From assembly GCF_030848505.1 (NCBI RefSeq), contig NZ_JAVDDU010000002.1, positions 1 through 64,000 on the forward strand: DNA of 64,000 bases. The letters run 5' to 3'. This DNA is from Marinimicrobium hydrolyticum. Lineage in GTDB: Bacteria; Pseudomonadota; Gammaproteobacteria; Pseudomonadales; Cellvibrionaceae. This document shows, piece by piece, positions 37,137 to 45,775 of this stretch (position 1 is the first letter of the stretch; every line of letters begins with the position of its first letter). The notes under the pieces are model-generated. The model had not been told where the DNA came from. It saw nothing but the letters and a program-made list of their open reading frames with translations, and did no database searches. The position numbers and the translations under genes are program-made.

Positions 37137-37960
37137 GACTGAACCTCGTGCGTATCGTCCGCATGTTCAAAATAGTAAAGCCCGATGCCCGCCCGATAGC
37201 CTGCGGCGGAATCCGTTTCCGGTGCCTCGCATTCCGCCAACCACTCGTTCACTTTCAGTAGAAATTCCTGTCCTTCGGCGGCGCTGCGCCTGCGAATGGT
37301 GTCCAGTAGCTCGGGGGGAATGTTGCGATAAGCGACCGTACGCTGAATAAAAGGGCCGGGCTGCTCTTTAGCAATATTATGATCCATAGTCGCCATCAAA
37401 TCTGCGGCCGCCGTTCCGAAAATGCGAATATTTTCCTGCATATCCTCCACGGGGATATAACCTCGCGCCGCCAAGGTTACTTGGTCGCCATCCTTATTCA
37501 CCGCTGCGACACGTTCCAGCTCATCCAGCAAGGCGCGCACAGGTACGTCCCGACTGTATTGGCGCACCAGTTCGCTGAAGCTCGGCGCGCCGTCGGCCGC
37601 TTCCACCGGCAAGGAGGCCGGGCTGCCATCGGCGCTGTGAAAACGCACATCGTTAATCCAACCGGTAATGACCCGAGCGGCAGGCGTGGGCTTCTCCGGC
37701 GCGGCACCGGAGAGCGGGTGCGGCCGATCCTGCAATTTGGCGATGTCTTTGCGGTTGATGCCGGTGAGCACGGCCATGCGCGACAAACTCTGCTTGCGAC
37801 CCGGTAGAGAAAAATCCGAACGCGCCACGTCCACGTATACATGACGCGCGATATCCGCAAAAAATCGATACGACACTCCGTGGCGCAAAAGAAGGCGCAC
37901 CATAGGCCTGAGAGTTCTATAAAGGGCTCTCGTAAAAACAGTTTGAGTCGTATCCGTCAT
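37133..37960 (-). CDS. DUF6502 family protein, putative regulator (copy B)
   Basis: A 275-residue paralogue of copy A. The N-terminal 80 residues, including the helix-turn-helix-like SLSRMAVLTGINRKDIAKL, are almost unchanged between copies; the C-terminal third differs more. As in copy A there is no ribosome site: TATACT ends 7 bases before the ATG, so the message may be leaderless. Its operator-like site O5 is more diverged than the others. It forms an operon with DUF5666 copy B. Confidence 0.8.
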   Translation of the reverse strand: MTDTTQTVFTRALYRTLRPMVRLLLRHGVSYRFFADIARHVYVDVARSDFSLPGRKQSLSRMAVLTGINRKDIAKLQDRPHPLSGAAPEKPTPAARVITGWINDVRFHSADGSPASLPVEAADGAPSFSELVRQYSRDVPVRALLDELERVAAVNKDGDQVTLAARGYIPVEDMQENIRIFGTAAADLMATMDHNIAKEQPGPFIQRTVAYRNIPPELLDTIRRRSAAEGQEFLLKVNEWLAECEAPETDSAAGYRAGIGLYYFEHADDTHEVQS

Positions 37961-37964
37961 GGTG

Positions 37965-37980
37965 TTGAGTATACCGTCAA
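37965..37980 (-). promoter_or_regulatory. Operator-like site O5 over the DUF6502-B promoter
   Basis: TTGAGTATACCGTCAA keeps the outer TTGA/GTCAA arms and a central GTATAC palindrome but is 2 bases shorter than O1-O4. On the minus strand it holds TATACT, a -10-like box, 7 bases before the DUF6502-B ATG. Confidence 0.45.
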
Positions 37981-38021
37981 TTTCTTGTGCAAAATATACA
38001 CACTCTTTTAATTAATTAAAT

Positions 38022-38039
38022 TTGGGACTATAATGTCAA
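38022..38039 (+). promoter_or_regulatory. Operator O4 facing a gene-less region
   Basis: TTGGGACTATAATGTCAA, one base from O2/O3. TATAAT gives a perfect -10 box on the plus strand. No DUF4382 gene follows; only about 170 bases and then a terminator. Confidence 0.65.
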
Positions 38040-38040
38040 T

Positions 38041-38212
38041 TACTCGTTTTTGAGGCGTCTTCCTTTTGACGAGCGACGATCCGAGTGTGCAACCAAAGCA
38101 GCTTTTTACCGCGCAACGGCGTCGAATCACACTTAGCCTGGGCAGAGTGCGACAGCTCTACTGCCTTTTCCAGGCCGCGATACGCCCCCCCAATAGTATC
38201 GCGGCCTTTTTT
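38041..38212 (+). ncRNA. Candidate short RNA downstream of operator O4
   Basis: The region between the predicted start of the O4 promoter and a strong Rho-independent terminator is about 170 bases. It contains no convincing coding sequence: the only frame starts with TTG and runs through the terminator. It may be a small RNA of the DUF6502 regulon, or the leader and tail of a lost DUF4382 gene. Only transcription data can tell. Confidence 0.3.
38172..38212 (+). terminator. Rho-independent terminator of the O4 transcript
   Basis: AGGCCGCGATAC and GTATCGCGGCCT form a perfect 12-bp stem with a 12-base loop and six T residues. Confidence 0.9.
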
Positions 38213-38311
38213 GTCTTCCTATCCGATTGCAACAGAACCCCTTCAGCAGGCATATTAGGCCGAACGTTCGGCTCAGTTTGCGCACTGGGTTCTGACTGAT
38301 AACGGAGTGTT

Positions 38312-38839
38312 ATGGAACGACTTTTCGTAGGGCTGGAGATACCCCCACTTATCAGAGAGGAGTTAATGCGCCTGCAACAGTGTGCGCCTTCCTCAAGTCG
38401 CTTAAGCACGCCGGATCAATGGCATTTGACGTTAGTGTTTATTGGTCAGGCGGAGCTGTACACTGCCCGCCAAGCACTCTCGAGCGTCAACCACTTTGCA
38501 CCCAAGATAACGCTCACCAAGCCCGGCTACTTTGGCGCCGGTCGGCGCCTCTCCTACTGGGTGGGCATAGAACCCACGCCAGAGTTACTAAGTCTGCACC
38601 ATACTTTGCGAACAGCGTTGCAAAATGCCGGGCTTCAATCCGATGATAGGTCTTTTGTTCCGCACATTACCCTGGCACGGAGCCGTGGCAGCGCCACAAC
38701 CGCGGAGCGGGAACGGTTTATGCACCAGCGCGTGCGCGCCGAGCGTTCTTTTTATCCCGCTGACTTCTGCCTCTTTAGCAGCGAAACCCATTCGGCCGGC
38801 CCCATTTACCGGGTTGAAGGACGCTACCAGCTGGATTAG
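38312..38839 (+). CDS. thpR: RNA 2',3'-cyclic phosphodiesterase
   Basis: 2H phosphoesterase of the ThpR/LigT family that opens 2',3'-cyclic phosphates on RNA. Both HxT motifs are present: HLTLVFIGQ at about residue 42 and HITLARS at about 125. MERLFVGLEIPPLIREEL is the usual start, and the 175-residue length is normal. ACGGAGTG lies upstream of the ATG. The phosphopantetheinyl transferase gene follows after 45 bases. Confidence 0.93.
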   Translation: MERLFVGLEIPPLIREELMRLQQCAPSSSRLSTPDQWHLTLVFIGQAELYTARQALSSVNHFAPKITLTKPGYFGAGRRLSYWVGIEPTPELLSLHHTLRTALQNAGLQSDDRSFVPHITLARSRGSATTAERERFMHQRVRAERSFYPADFCLFSSETHSAGPIYRVEGRYQLD

Positions 38840-38884
38840 GGTACGGACCATAGAATACGGATTTTTTAACCGAGTATTGCAATC

Positions 38885-39661
38885 ATGATGTTGCTACCGC
38901 AAAACATTGCCCACATCTGGCTGGTTGACTTGCGTACCGTGCCGGATGCACGGCTGGAAGACTATCGCAAGTTGCTGAGCGAGGACGAGCTCGCGCGGCT
39001 GGAAAACTACAAAAACCCCAAGGTTCAGCGCACGCAGTTAATTACCCGCGCGGCGGTGCGCGTTTGCCTGTCCCAATACTCGGACAGCATTCCCCCAAAA
39101 AGCTGGCGGTTCGAGCGCAACGAAGACGGCAAACCTCAGTTAGTACAACCGGCACCCATGCCTTTGTCTTTCAACCTGAGCCACAGCGGCGATTGGCTGG
39201 CCATTGCCGTAACTGTGGAGACGCCCTTAGGCGTGGACGTACAACATAAGACCACCCGCCCCGCGCACCTGGAACTGGCCCAGCGTTACTTTCATCCGGA
39301 CGAAGTTGAGGAACTGGAAGCTTGCCCAAGCGAGGCGGCGAGACTGGAGTTGTTTTTTCGGTTCTGGACGTTGAAAGAAGCCTACTTAAAAGCCCGGGGT
39401 ACGGGCATCGTTACCGGTTTGGAAAAAATTCGCTTTCACATTGATAACAACGGCTGGATCATCGCCACCATGGCACCGGAACTGGACGATGACAGTCAGC
39501 AATGGCAATTTCATCATTATCATCTGGGTGAAGAATACAGCCTATCCTTGGCGGTGAACCAACCCCGCGCCCAGGACGCCTGCCCCTGTTTCTATAAAGT
39601 TATTCCCCTGGCGCTGGAAGAGCGTCTGCACACCCAGGCGCACCGCATACTCCTTCATTAA
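38885..39661 (+). CDS. 4'-phosphopantetheinyl transferase (Sfp type)
   Basis: Transfers phosphopantetheine from CoA to carrier proteins. The Sfp-type motifs are visible: SFNLSHSGDWLAIAV, LGVDVQ (magnesium ligand) and FFRFWTLKEAYLKARGTGI. At 258 residues it belongs to the large, broad-specificity group. No polyketide or peptide synthetase lies in the window, so its carrier protein is elsewhere. It converges with the WYL regulator. Confidence 0.92.
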   Translation: MMLLPQNIAHIWLVDLRTVPDARLEDYRKLLSEDELARLENYKNPKVQRTQLITRAAVRVCLSQYSDSIPPKSWRFERNEDGKPQLVQPAPMPLSFNLSHSGDWLAIAVTVETPLGVDVQHKTTRPAHLELAQRYFHPDEVEELEACPSEAARLELFFRFWTLKEAYLKARGTGIVTGLEKIRFHIDNNGWIIATMAPELDDDSQQWQFHHYHLGEEYSLSLAVNQPRAQDACPCFYKVIPLALEERLHTQAHRILLH

Positions 39662-39677
39662 ACGCTTTCGCCGCGTT

Positions 39678-40634
39678 CTAATCGCACGCTTGTGCCAGTC
39701 TCTGCGCATAGTCCCGCACAACCTGTTTTAGCTCTGGCGGTCCCACCACGGTAAATGGAAAAGGTAAGCGCGCCAGCCAAGCGCCGAACCAATCAATGCT
39801 GTCGGTGTGTGTTTCCAGAAATAATCCTTCCGGTCGCTGCTGAAAAAGTCCGCTTACGTCCGAGCAAAAGCTGAACGCCTCGGTAGCGGTCGTCACGTCT
39901 GTATGCAGCAGTATCGACACCAAATGATTCCGCGGAAACGAATTGAGGCTTTGCATCAGGTGTTCAGCGGGGTTGAACTCAGGCGGGCGTTGGAAGCGCG
40001 ATGGTCGTGGCAGGACTTTGTCGATGCGATCCAGGCGGAAAGAGCGCATGGCTTGGCGCAGGTGGCAAAAACCGCTCAGATACCAGCGTCCGTTCCAGAA
40101 CGTTAGTCCGTATGGATCCACGTGCCGCTCAATCGCTTTTTGCTCTGGGGGCTGATACACGAAGCCCACCGTTTGTTCCGCCTCTATGGCACGAGTAAGG
40201 GTAACCAGGGCGCGATCGTCTTGAGGCGCATCGGTGCGAGGCAGCATAAACTTGGTGGTGTCACGCAGACTTTGGGCGCGGCGTTTAAGATTTTCCGGCA
40301 TGACCCTTTCGAGCTTTGCCTCAACGCTATCGATAGCCGGCGTAGCCTGAGCCACACCTAACTCCCGCGCGGCCAGCAGACCCAGAACAATGGCCTGAGC
40401 CTCTTCGTCGGTAAACATCATGGGCGGCAACTTATAGCCCGGCACCAACCGGTAACCACCATAGCGGCCTTGTTCGGTGGTCACGGGCACGCCCAACTCC
40501 TCCAACATGGCGATGTAACGGCGTACCGTGCGCCTATCCACACCCAATCGCTCGGCCAGCTCGGCACCGCCCATCAAACGATGATTCTGCAGTAACTCAA
40601 GTGCCGCCAGTACGCGGGTAGTGGGAGCTGACAT
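39678..40634 (-). CDS. YafY-type HTH/WYL transcriptional regulator
   Basis: The N-terminal winged helix (RVLAALELLQNHRLMGGAELAERLGVDRRTVRRYIAMLEE) is followed by a WYL domain (about residues 140-310) that senses ligands. YGLTFWNGRWYLSGFCHLR and SFRLDRIDKV are WYL landmarks. The 318-residue length fits YafY. It diverges from the glutathione S-transferase gene, whose promoter it probably controls (inference). Confidence 0.9.
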   Translation of the reverse strand: MSAPTTRVLAALELLQNHRLMGGAELAERLGVDRRTVRRYIAMLEELGVPVTTEQGRYGGYRLVPGYKLPPMMFTDEEAQAIVLGLLAARELGVAQATPAIDSVEAKLERVMPENLKRRAQSLRDTTKFMLPRTDAPQDDRALVTLTRAIEAEQTVGFVYQPPEQKAIERHVDPYGLTFWNGRWYLSGFCHLRQAMRSFRLDRIDKVLPRPSRFQRPPEFNPAEHLMQSLNSFPRNHLVSILLHTDVTTATEAFSFCSDVSGLFQQRPEGLFLETHTDSIDWFGAWLARLPFPFTVVGPPELKQVVRDYAQRLAQACD

Positions 40635-40759
40635 GGCCGCCTCTCCTGGGTGCGAAAAAGAATTTGCAGTATGCCGAATATATAGGACGGGATATAGCCT
40701 ATATCGCCATTACTCTTTACTCGCAATCTGCACACTTCAATAGCACTAAGGAGAGAACC

Positions 40760-41404
40760 ATGTCTGACATTACCCTTTACACCCACCCTTACTCCCGTGG
40801 CCGTATTGCGCGCTGGATGCTCGAAGAAGTCGGTGTGCCTTACACCGTGGAGGTGAAAGAGTGGGCCGCCATGAAAGCGCCGGAATACTTGGCCATAAAC
40901 CCAATGGGTAAGGTACCCGCCCTCACCCATGGCAATTTGATCGTAACCGAGGTGGCCGCCATTTGCGCTTATTTGGCGGATCAATTCCCCGAGAAAGGTT
41001 TGGCGCCCGCTCCCGGCAGTCCCGAACGCGGTTCCTATTACCGATGGCTGTTTTTTGTCGCGGGTCCGTTGGAAATGGCCACTACAGCCAAGGCGTACGA
41101 CTGGCGCATTGACGCAGACAACGTCACCGCTGTGGGTTGCGGTTATCACGCCGATACCGTGAACACGTTGGAATCCGCTCTGAAACAAAGCCCTTATTTG
41201 TGTGGCGACACCTTTACTACTGCCGACCTGTTGGCGGGCAGTTATATCGGTTGGGAAATGATGCAGAAGAATCTGGAAGAACGGCCGGTATTTAAGGACT
41301 ATGTGCAGCGAGTGGAATCACGGCCCGCAGCCCGGCGCGCCAACGAGTTGGACGATGCCTTGCTGGAAGAGCCGGCCTTGAACCGGCCGCCAAAAACCGG
41401 CTAA
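40760..41404 (+). CDS. Glutathione S-transferase family protein
   Basis: Cytoplasmic GST of 214 residues. The thioredoxin-like N-domain starts TLYTHPYSRGRIARWMLEEVG and holds NPMGKVPAL and the glutathione-contact TEVAAICAYLAD. The all-helical C-domain follows. AAGGAGAG lies just before the ATG at 40760. The divergent WYL regulator may control it. Confidence 0.92.
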   Translation: MSDITLYTHPYSRGRIARWMLEEVGVPYTVEVKEWAAMKAPEYLAINPMGKVPALTHGNLIVTEVAAICAYLADQFPEKGLAPAPGSPERGSYYRWLFFVAGPLEMATTAKAYDWRIDADNVTAVGCGYHADTVNTLESALKQSPYLCGDTFTTADLLAGSYIGWEMMQKNLEERPVFKDYVQRVESRPAARRANELDDALLEEPALNRPPKTG

Positions 41405-41411
41405 CAGTAGG

Positions 41412-42137
41412 TTACCCGTTCAGCAAAAAGGTGTTTAGGGATAAGCGCCCGGTACGCGGATTGGGATCGAAGTTAAAGTCTTCGGCGATATTGCCCGAAT
41501 GCAAAATCGGGCAACGGTACAACAGCAGGCGATTGAACGCGGCATCAAAGGATCCTGTGCGCTCAAACAACTCGGTATCGCCATTAATGTAAGCCGGGGG
41601 GGGCTCCCGCCCCTCGCGAATGGCCGCTTCCAGACTGGCCATATACGCAGGGTAGCGCGCGTCGTCCACGTGCTCAAAGCCGGTGTCCCGATGGCGGTAC
41701 ACGGAGGTACCACCATGCTCCGCGCCACACAGAAAATGGATCATGGCAAACTCGGTGGGCACGGTGGAATCAAAATGAGGAATTCGCTGCGGAATGCGCA
41801 GTTGATCCGGCGGCGTAGTCACCAGCGAATACGCTGACTCCACACCCGTGATCGCTTGAGAATCTACGCCAAACACACGCTCCAGAATCGGCGGCAAATA
41901 GGTATACAGCGCCATAAGATAAGATTTGGGCGCGGCCGCGCGGACCCCCGGGTACAGGCTGTCCTGCTCACCAAAATCCGGCCGCTCGGCAATGTAATCC
42001 ACCAGCTGCTCAGCATCGGCCAGAAAGTTGTCAATCACAACCACCGTCTGACTCTCGTTACCGAACTGCTCCACCCTCACGGCAAAATCTTTGTGGCGCT
42101 CAAACTGCACCTGCGCGATGTCTTGCTTGGCTTGCAT
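41412..42137 (-). CDS. DUF6445 family protein
   Basis: A 241-residue cytoplasmic protein. PHFDST, then HFLCGAEHGGTSVYRHRDTGFE and LHSGNI...GRLSLNTFLLNG give the DUF6445 pattern, which resembles a 2-oxoglutarate/Fe(II) oxygenase fold with possible metal ligands His, Asp and a distal His. Relatives often sit beside TonB receptors and flavin-dependent halogenases; none is seen here. Function unknown. It diverges from the DUF1499 gene and converges with the GST gene. Confidence 0.85.
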   Translation of the reverse strand: MQAKQDIAQVQFERHKDFAVRVEQFGNESQTVVVIDNFLADAEQLVDYIAERPDFGEQDSLYPGVRAAAPKSYLMALYTYLPPILERVFGVDSQAITGVESAYSLVTTPPDQLRIPQRIPHFDSTVPTEFAMIHFLCGAEHGGTSVYRHRDTGFEHVDDARYPAYMASLEAAIREGREPPPAYINGDTELFERTGSFDAAFNRLLLYRCPILHSGNIAEDFNFDPNPRTGRLSLNTFLLNG

Positions 42138-42250
42138 GAAAAGGGACCTTTGCTCTCGGGGATAAAAGCGCTAGTCTATGACGTTTGCGGACAAACCCCA
42201 ATAGCGAAACGCCTTCGGTCCGTCTCTGCCCCATGCATCAAGGACGCGTC

Positions 42251-42988
42251 ATGAACAAATTATTGAGTACCCTTATCGCCGCCAGCGGTTTTGTGGCGCT
42301 ACTGCTCCTGGCCCTGGCAGGCCCCCTGTACCGACTGGAGTGGTTGGGCCTGGGAATGGCCTTTGGCATGATGCGCTGGGCCTTTTTTATTGGCGTCGCC
42401 AGCGTGGTGCTTATTATCGGCTACAGCCTGTGGCGCCGCCCCGGCGGGCGCTTTGGCTCGGTGCTGGCGTTTTCAGCCTTGGCCGGGCTTGTCGCCGCCT
42501 ATATACCGCTCAGTCAGTTGCAGGCGGCCCGCTCCGTCCCGCCCATTCACGACATTTCCACGGACTTGGAAAATCCGCCGGAATTTGTCGAGACCCTTCC
42601 CCTGCGTCAGGATGCCCCCAATCCCCCCGAATACCCCGGCGAAGAAACTGCCGAACAGCAGCGTGAGGCCTACCCTGATTTGGCCCCCCTCATTTTGAAG
42701 TATCCCCTTGAACGGGTCCACGAAGCCGCTGAGCAATTGGTGGAACAGCTAGGTTGGGACCTGGTGGCCAGCGTGCTTGATGACAATAGGGCCCGCATCG
42801 AAGCTACGGACACCACGCGCTGGTTCGGTTTCAAGGACGATGTGGTCATTCGACTCATACAGGTAGACGAGGGTACGCGCCTGGACATGCGCAGCAAATC
42901 TCGTGTCGGTGGCAGCGATATCGGCACAAACGCCGAGCGCATTCGCGAGTTCACTCGAGCCCTGCCTGGAGCGCTTAGCAGCGAATAG
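42251..42988 (+). CDS. DUF1499 family membrane protein
   Basis: Membrane protein of 245 residues with three predicted helices in the first 90 residues, then a soluble DUF1499 domain (DLAPLILKYPLERVHEAAEQLVEQLGW, RVGGSDIGTNAERIREF). The ATG at 42251 has AAGGA upstream; an in-frame ATG at 42236 is less likely. Function unknown. The VTT-domain gene follows 70 bases later and may be cotranscribed. Confidence 0.87.
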   Translation: MNKLLSTLIAASGFVALLLLALAGPLYRLEWLGLGMAFGMMRWAFFIGVASVVLIIGYSLWRRPGGRFGSVLAFSALAGLVAAYIPLSQLQAARSVPPIHDISTDLENPPEFVETLPLRQDAPNPPEYPGEETAEQQREAYPDLAPLILKYPLERVHEAAEQLVEQLGWDLVASVLDDNRARIEATDTTRWFGFKDDVVIRLIQVDEGTRLDMRSKSRVGGSDIGTNAERIREFTRALPGALSSE

Positions 42989-43058
42989 TCGGGCAGTTTC
43001 TGAAATCTCGGCGCCGACTGGTACAATGTGCCCACAGCCACTAACTAGCTACAGACCT

Positions 43059-43796
43059 ATGACCCGTACCCCAGAATCCCAAGCTGACACCACAGCCCCA
43101 AGAGGCAGTCAGCGCAAGACCATTATTATTTTGGTCACGCTGGCGGTGTTATTTATCGCCTTCATGTTCATTCCACTGCCCTTCAGCACCATTATTACTT
43201 GGGGAGCGGAGGTGGCTCACAACCCATTTGCCATTGCCTTAATCTTGGTTGTTATGGCCGCCATGATGACGGTGGGCTTGCCGGGCAGTATTTGCTTTTG
43301 GTTGATTGCACCGTTTCACCCACCATTGGTAGCCACACTACTGCTGCTGACCGGCAGCTTGGCGGGTGCTATTGGTGGTTACCAACTGAGCTCGAGACTA
43401 AGTTACGCCGCGCCCAAATCCCGTCTGAGCAAGCGCATTACCAAACTGCTCACGGAGCGCAGTGATTTGTTTACCCAAACCTCCCTGCGGGTATTGCCGG
43501 GTTTTCCGCACGTGCTGGTGAATTTCACCAGCGGTTTTTTGCGCTTGCCGTTGCCGACGTTTATCCTCGCCGCCATCCTCGGTCTGACCAGTAAGTGGGC
43601 CGTGTACTGTACCGCGGTGTATGGCGCCAGAAATGTGCTCCAGGCGGAAGAATCTCTGAGCATTTCGACGCTCATGCCTTTGGCCATTCTGGGCATTATG
43701 CTGTTGATTAGCGGTCAGCTTAAGCGCCCACCGAAGGGCGAGAGCGACGATAGTGAAGACGGCGCAGACGAAGACTTCGAAGGCAAAGAAAATTAA
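43059..43796 (+). CDS. TVP38/TMEM64 (VTT) domain membrane protein
   Basis: Inner-membrane protein of the DedA/VTT superfamily, 245 residues with about five to six helices. GAEVAHNPFAIALILVVMAAMMTVGLPGS starts the VTT core, and VLPGFPHVLVNFTSGFLRLPLPTFILAAILG is its conserved re-entrant part. The tail is strongly acidic (GESDDSEDGADEDFEG). The ATG at 43059 is chosen because upstream sequence in this frame overlaps the DUF1499 gene. Members are linked to lipid scrambling. Confidence 0.85.
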   Translation: MTRTPESQADTTAPRGSQRKTIIILVTLAVLFIAFMFIPLPFSTIITWGAEVAHNPFAIALILVVMAAMMTVGLPGSICFWLIAPFHPPLVATLLLLTGSLAGAIGGYQLSSRLSYAAPKSRLSKRITKLLTERSDLFTQTSLRVLPGFPHVLVNFTSGFLRLPLPTFILAAILGLTSKWAVYCTAVYGARNVLQAEESLSISTLMPLAILGIMLLISGQLKRPPKGESDDSEDGADEDFEGKEN

Positions 43797-43825
43797 TATT
43801 TTTTAGATAGCAACGGACGCGCATC

Positions 43826-44587
43826 ATGGCCAAAACGGTTCTCATTACTGGCGCCTCATCTGGGTTCGGCGCCGCCTGCGCGGAGAAATTTGCCGAGGCA
43901 GGACACAATCTCATTCTACTCGCGCGCCGCCTGGATCGTTTGGAGACTCTGCAGCACACATTGCAGGATCGCTGTCAGGTTCACATTGATCGCCTGGATG
44001 TTACTGATTCATCGGCGGTAAGCGATGTACTGAATCGCTTGCCGAGCGCGTTTAAAAATATCGATATTCTGATCAATAACGCAGGCCTGGCACTAGGTCT
44101 CGACCCGGCCCACAGTGCCAGCTTGGAAGACTGGGAAACCATGGTGAATACCAACATCCTGGGCCTGCTGCGCGTCACCCACCAAATACTGCCGGGCATG
44201 GTGGCCAAAGATTCCGGCCACATCGTCAACATAGGCTCTACCGCCGGTAGCTGGCCTTATCCCGGTGGCAACGTTTACGGCGCCACAAAATCCTTTGTGC
44301 AAACCTTCTCCCGTCAGCTCCGTGCCGACTTACTGGGCAAACACATCCGCGTCAGCAACATAGACCCCGGCCTGGCGGAAACGGAGTTTTCTCAGGTGCG
44401 CTTTAAGAACGATCGGGAACAGGCCACTGGTGTGTACAAAGGCACCCAACCCCTTACCGCCAAGGACATTGCCGAGATCGTGTTCTGGGTTACTAGCGTC
44501 CCGCCGCATATCAATATCAACGCACTAGAAGTCATGCCCGTATGTCAGGCATGGGGACCTTTGAGTGTGGATCGAGAAATGGGGTAA
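43826..44587 (+). CDS. ydfG: NADP-dependent SDR oxidoreductase (YdfG type)
   Basis: Classical short-chain dehydrogenase, 253 residues. The cofactor motif TGASSGFG, the NNAG motif in ILINNAGLAL, the catalytic Ser in GSTAGSWPY and YxxxK (YGATK) are all present. The C-terminal VPPHININALEVMPV is typical of YdfG, the 3-hydroxy acid/malonic semialdehyde reductase group. It follows the VTT gene by 29 bases. Confidence 0.93.
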   Translation: MAKTVLITGASSGFGAACAEKFAEAGHNLILLARRLDRLETLQHTLQDRCQVHIDRLDVTDSSAVSDVLNRLPSAFKNIDILINNAGLALGLDPAHSASLEDWETMVNTNILGLLRVTHQILPGMVAKDSGHIVNIGSTAGSWPYPGGNVYGATKSFVQTFSRQLRADLLGKHIRVSNIDPGLAETEFSQVRFKNDREQATGVYKGTQPLTAKDIAEIVFWVTSVPPHININALEVMPVCQAWGPLSVDREMG

Positions 44588-44602
44588 GTCAGGCTGAGCC
44601 TA

Positions 44603-44627
44603 CCCAAGGCCAGAGTTTAGCCTTGGG
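44603..44627. terminator. Possible terminator between convergent SDR and esterase genes
   Basis: CCCAAGGC and GCCTTGGG form an 8-bp stem around a 9-base loop. The T content after it is modest. Confidence 0.45.
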
Positions 44628-44644
44628 GACTCTCGTCTCTTGCT

Positions 44645-45670
44645 TTAAAGCTCAAACACTTGGTTTAAGAATTCAACCATATCACTCACCGTTGGCTCCG
44701 AAAGTTCGTCAAAGCAGCCGTTGTTGTGTTCATTACAGCCGCTATCGAGAAAGCCGTGGTCCTTGCCATCGTAAATGGTAAACTGCACGGGTTGGCCCAG
44801 CTTTTTGAGCTGCTCAACGTAGTCTTTTGCGCTTTCCGGCGTAGTCAAACGATCCAGCGATCCAACCAATACAAATTGCGGCGGCAGAGCGTAGGTTTCA
44901 GAACTCACCAGATACTGATCAGGTGATACAGCTTGATAGTATTCAGGGTGATCTTCGACATTCACTTTATCGCCGAACACACCGCGCGCTTCAACACCTG
45001 CCCACCCCCAAAATGGGTTACTCTGCTGTTCAAAACCACCCTTGGCTGCGTCATGGAAGTTAAATGCCGCGTAGCTTAGTATCACCGCCTGCACGCGCAT
45101 ACGATCTTCCTTGGCGACTTGTTCGGCGCTTAGCCCTTCGGGCAAGTAAGTGGGCTTAAAACCTAGCGCCCCCTTCTCAAAGCCTTTGCTGTTCAAGTTG
45201 CGCCCCGCAAGGGCGACCATGGCGGCAAGGTGCCCGCCAGCACTGTCCCCGGTTATAGCAATTTTATCAGCGTCTCCCCCGTAGCGATGAATATGCTGCT
45301 TTACCCACAGCATCGCCCCCATCACATCTTCAACCATTTCGTTGAGGGTGGTTGTGTTATCAAGATCGCCCAAGGAACGGTAGTTAACATTCACCGTTAT
45401 GATATCTGTGCGTTTGGCTATGCTATTAGCCAGATCCGACATAATGGAATTGTCGTTGAGCAACCAACCACCGCCATGAATGATCACCAGTACGGGTTTG
45501 CTCTTAACATCCGACTCTGGCACCGCGATATCCAATGTGAGGTCCAAGTCTTTGGGGCTTGCCCACACAATATCCTTGTGGTGCACAATTGAGTGCTCGG
45601 CCAACGCTGGCGGACTCGCAAGCACAAGCAACCAACCAGCAACAAACAGTATTGCTCGCCATACGTTCAT
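44645..45670 (-). CDS. Exported alpha/beta hydrolase (esterase)
   Basis: Secreted esterase-like protein of 341 residues with signal peptide MNVWRAILFVAGWLLVLASPPALA. IHGGGWLLND is the oxyanion loop, GDSAGGH holds the nucleophile serine, and the aspartate (GSLDRLTTPES) and histidine (DGKDHGFLDSG) complete the triad. It resembles the BD-FAE group of bifunctional hemicellulose esterases, which would fit the nearby xylanase, but its substrate is inferred only. A terminator separates it from the upstream gene. Confidence 0.87.
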   Translation of the reverse strand: MNVWRAILFVAGWLLVLASPPALAEHSIVHHKDIVWASPKDLDLTLDIAVPESDVKSKPVLVIIHGGGWLLNDNSIMSDLANSIAKRTDIITVNVNYRSLGDLDNTTTLNEMVEDVMGAMLWVKQHIHRYGGDADKIAITGDSAGGHLAAMVALAGRNLNSKGFEKGALGFKPTYLPEGLSAEQVAKEDRMRVQAVILSYAAFNFHDAAKGGFEQQSNPFWGWAGVEARGVFGDKVNVEDHPEYYQAVSPDQYLVSSETYALPPQFVLVGSLDRLTTPESAKDYVEQLKKLGQPVQFTIYDGKDHGFLDSGCNEHNNGCFDELSEPTVSDMVEFLNQVFEL

Positions 45671-45723
45671 AGGGGTTACCTTTAAATTATGTGATCTAGC
45701 GAAGGGAATAAACGAGGGGGGGA

Positions 45724-45759
45724 AGAAAAAGACAGGGTCGACGCCACGCCGACCCTGCC
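45724..45759 (-). terminator. Rho-independent terminator after the ThuA/cytochrome gene
   Basis: Minus strand GGCAGGGTCG pairs with CGACCCTGTC across a 9-base loop and is followed by TTTTTCTT. Confidence 0.75.
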
Positions 45760-45775
45760 TTATTTTACTGAGGAT

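Noticed and set aside
38066-38299. 77-codon frame downstream of operator O4
   Set aside because: It begins with TTG without a ribosome site and reads through a perfect terminator hairpin.
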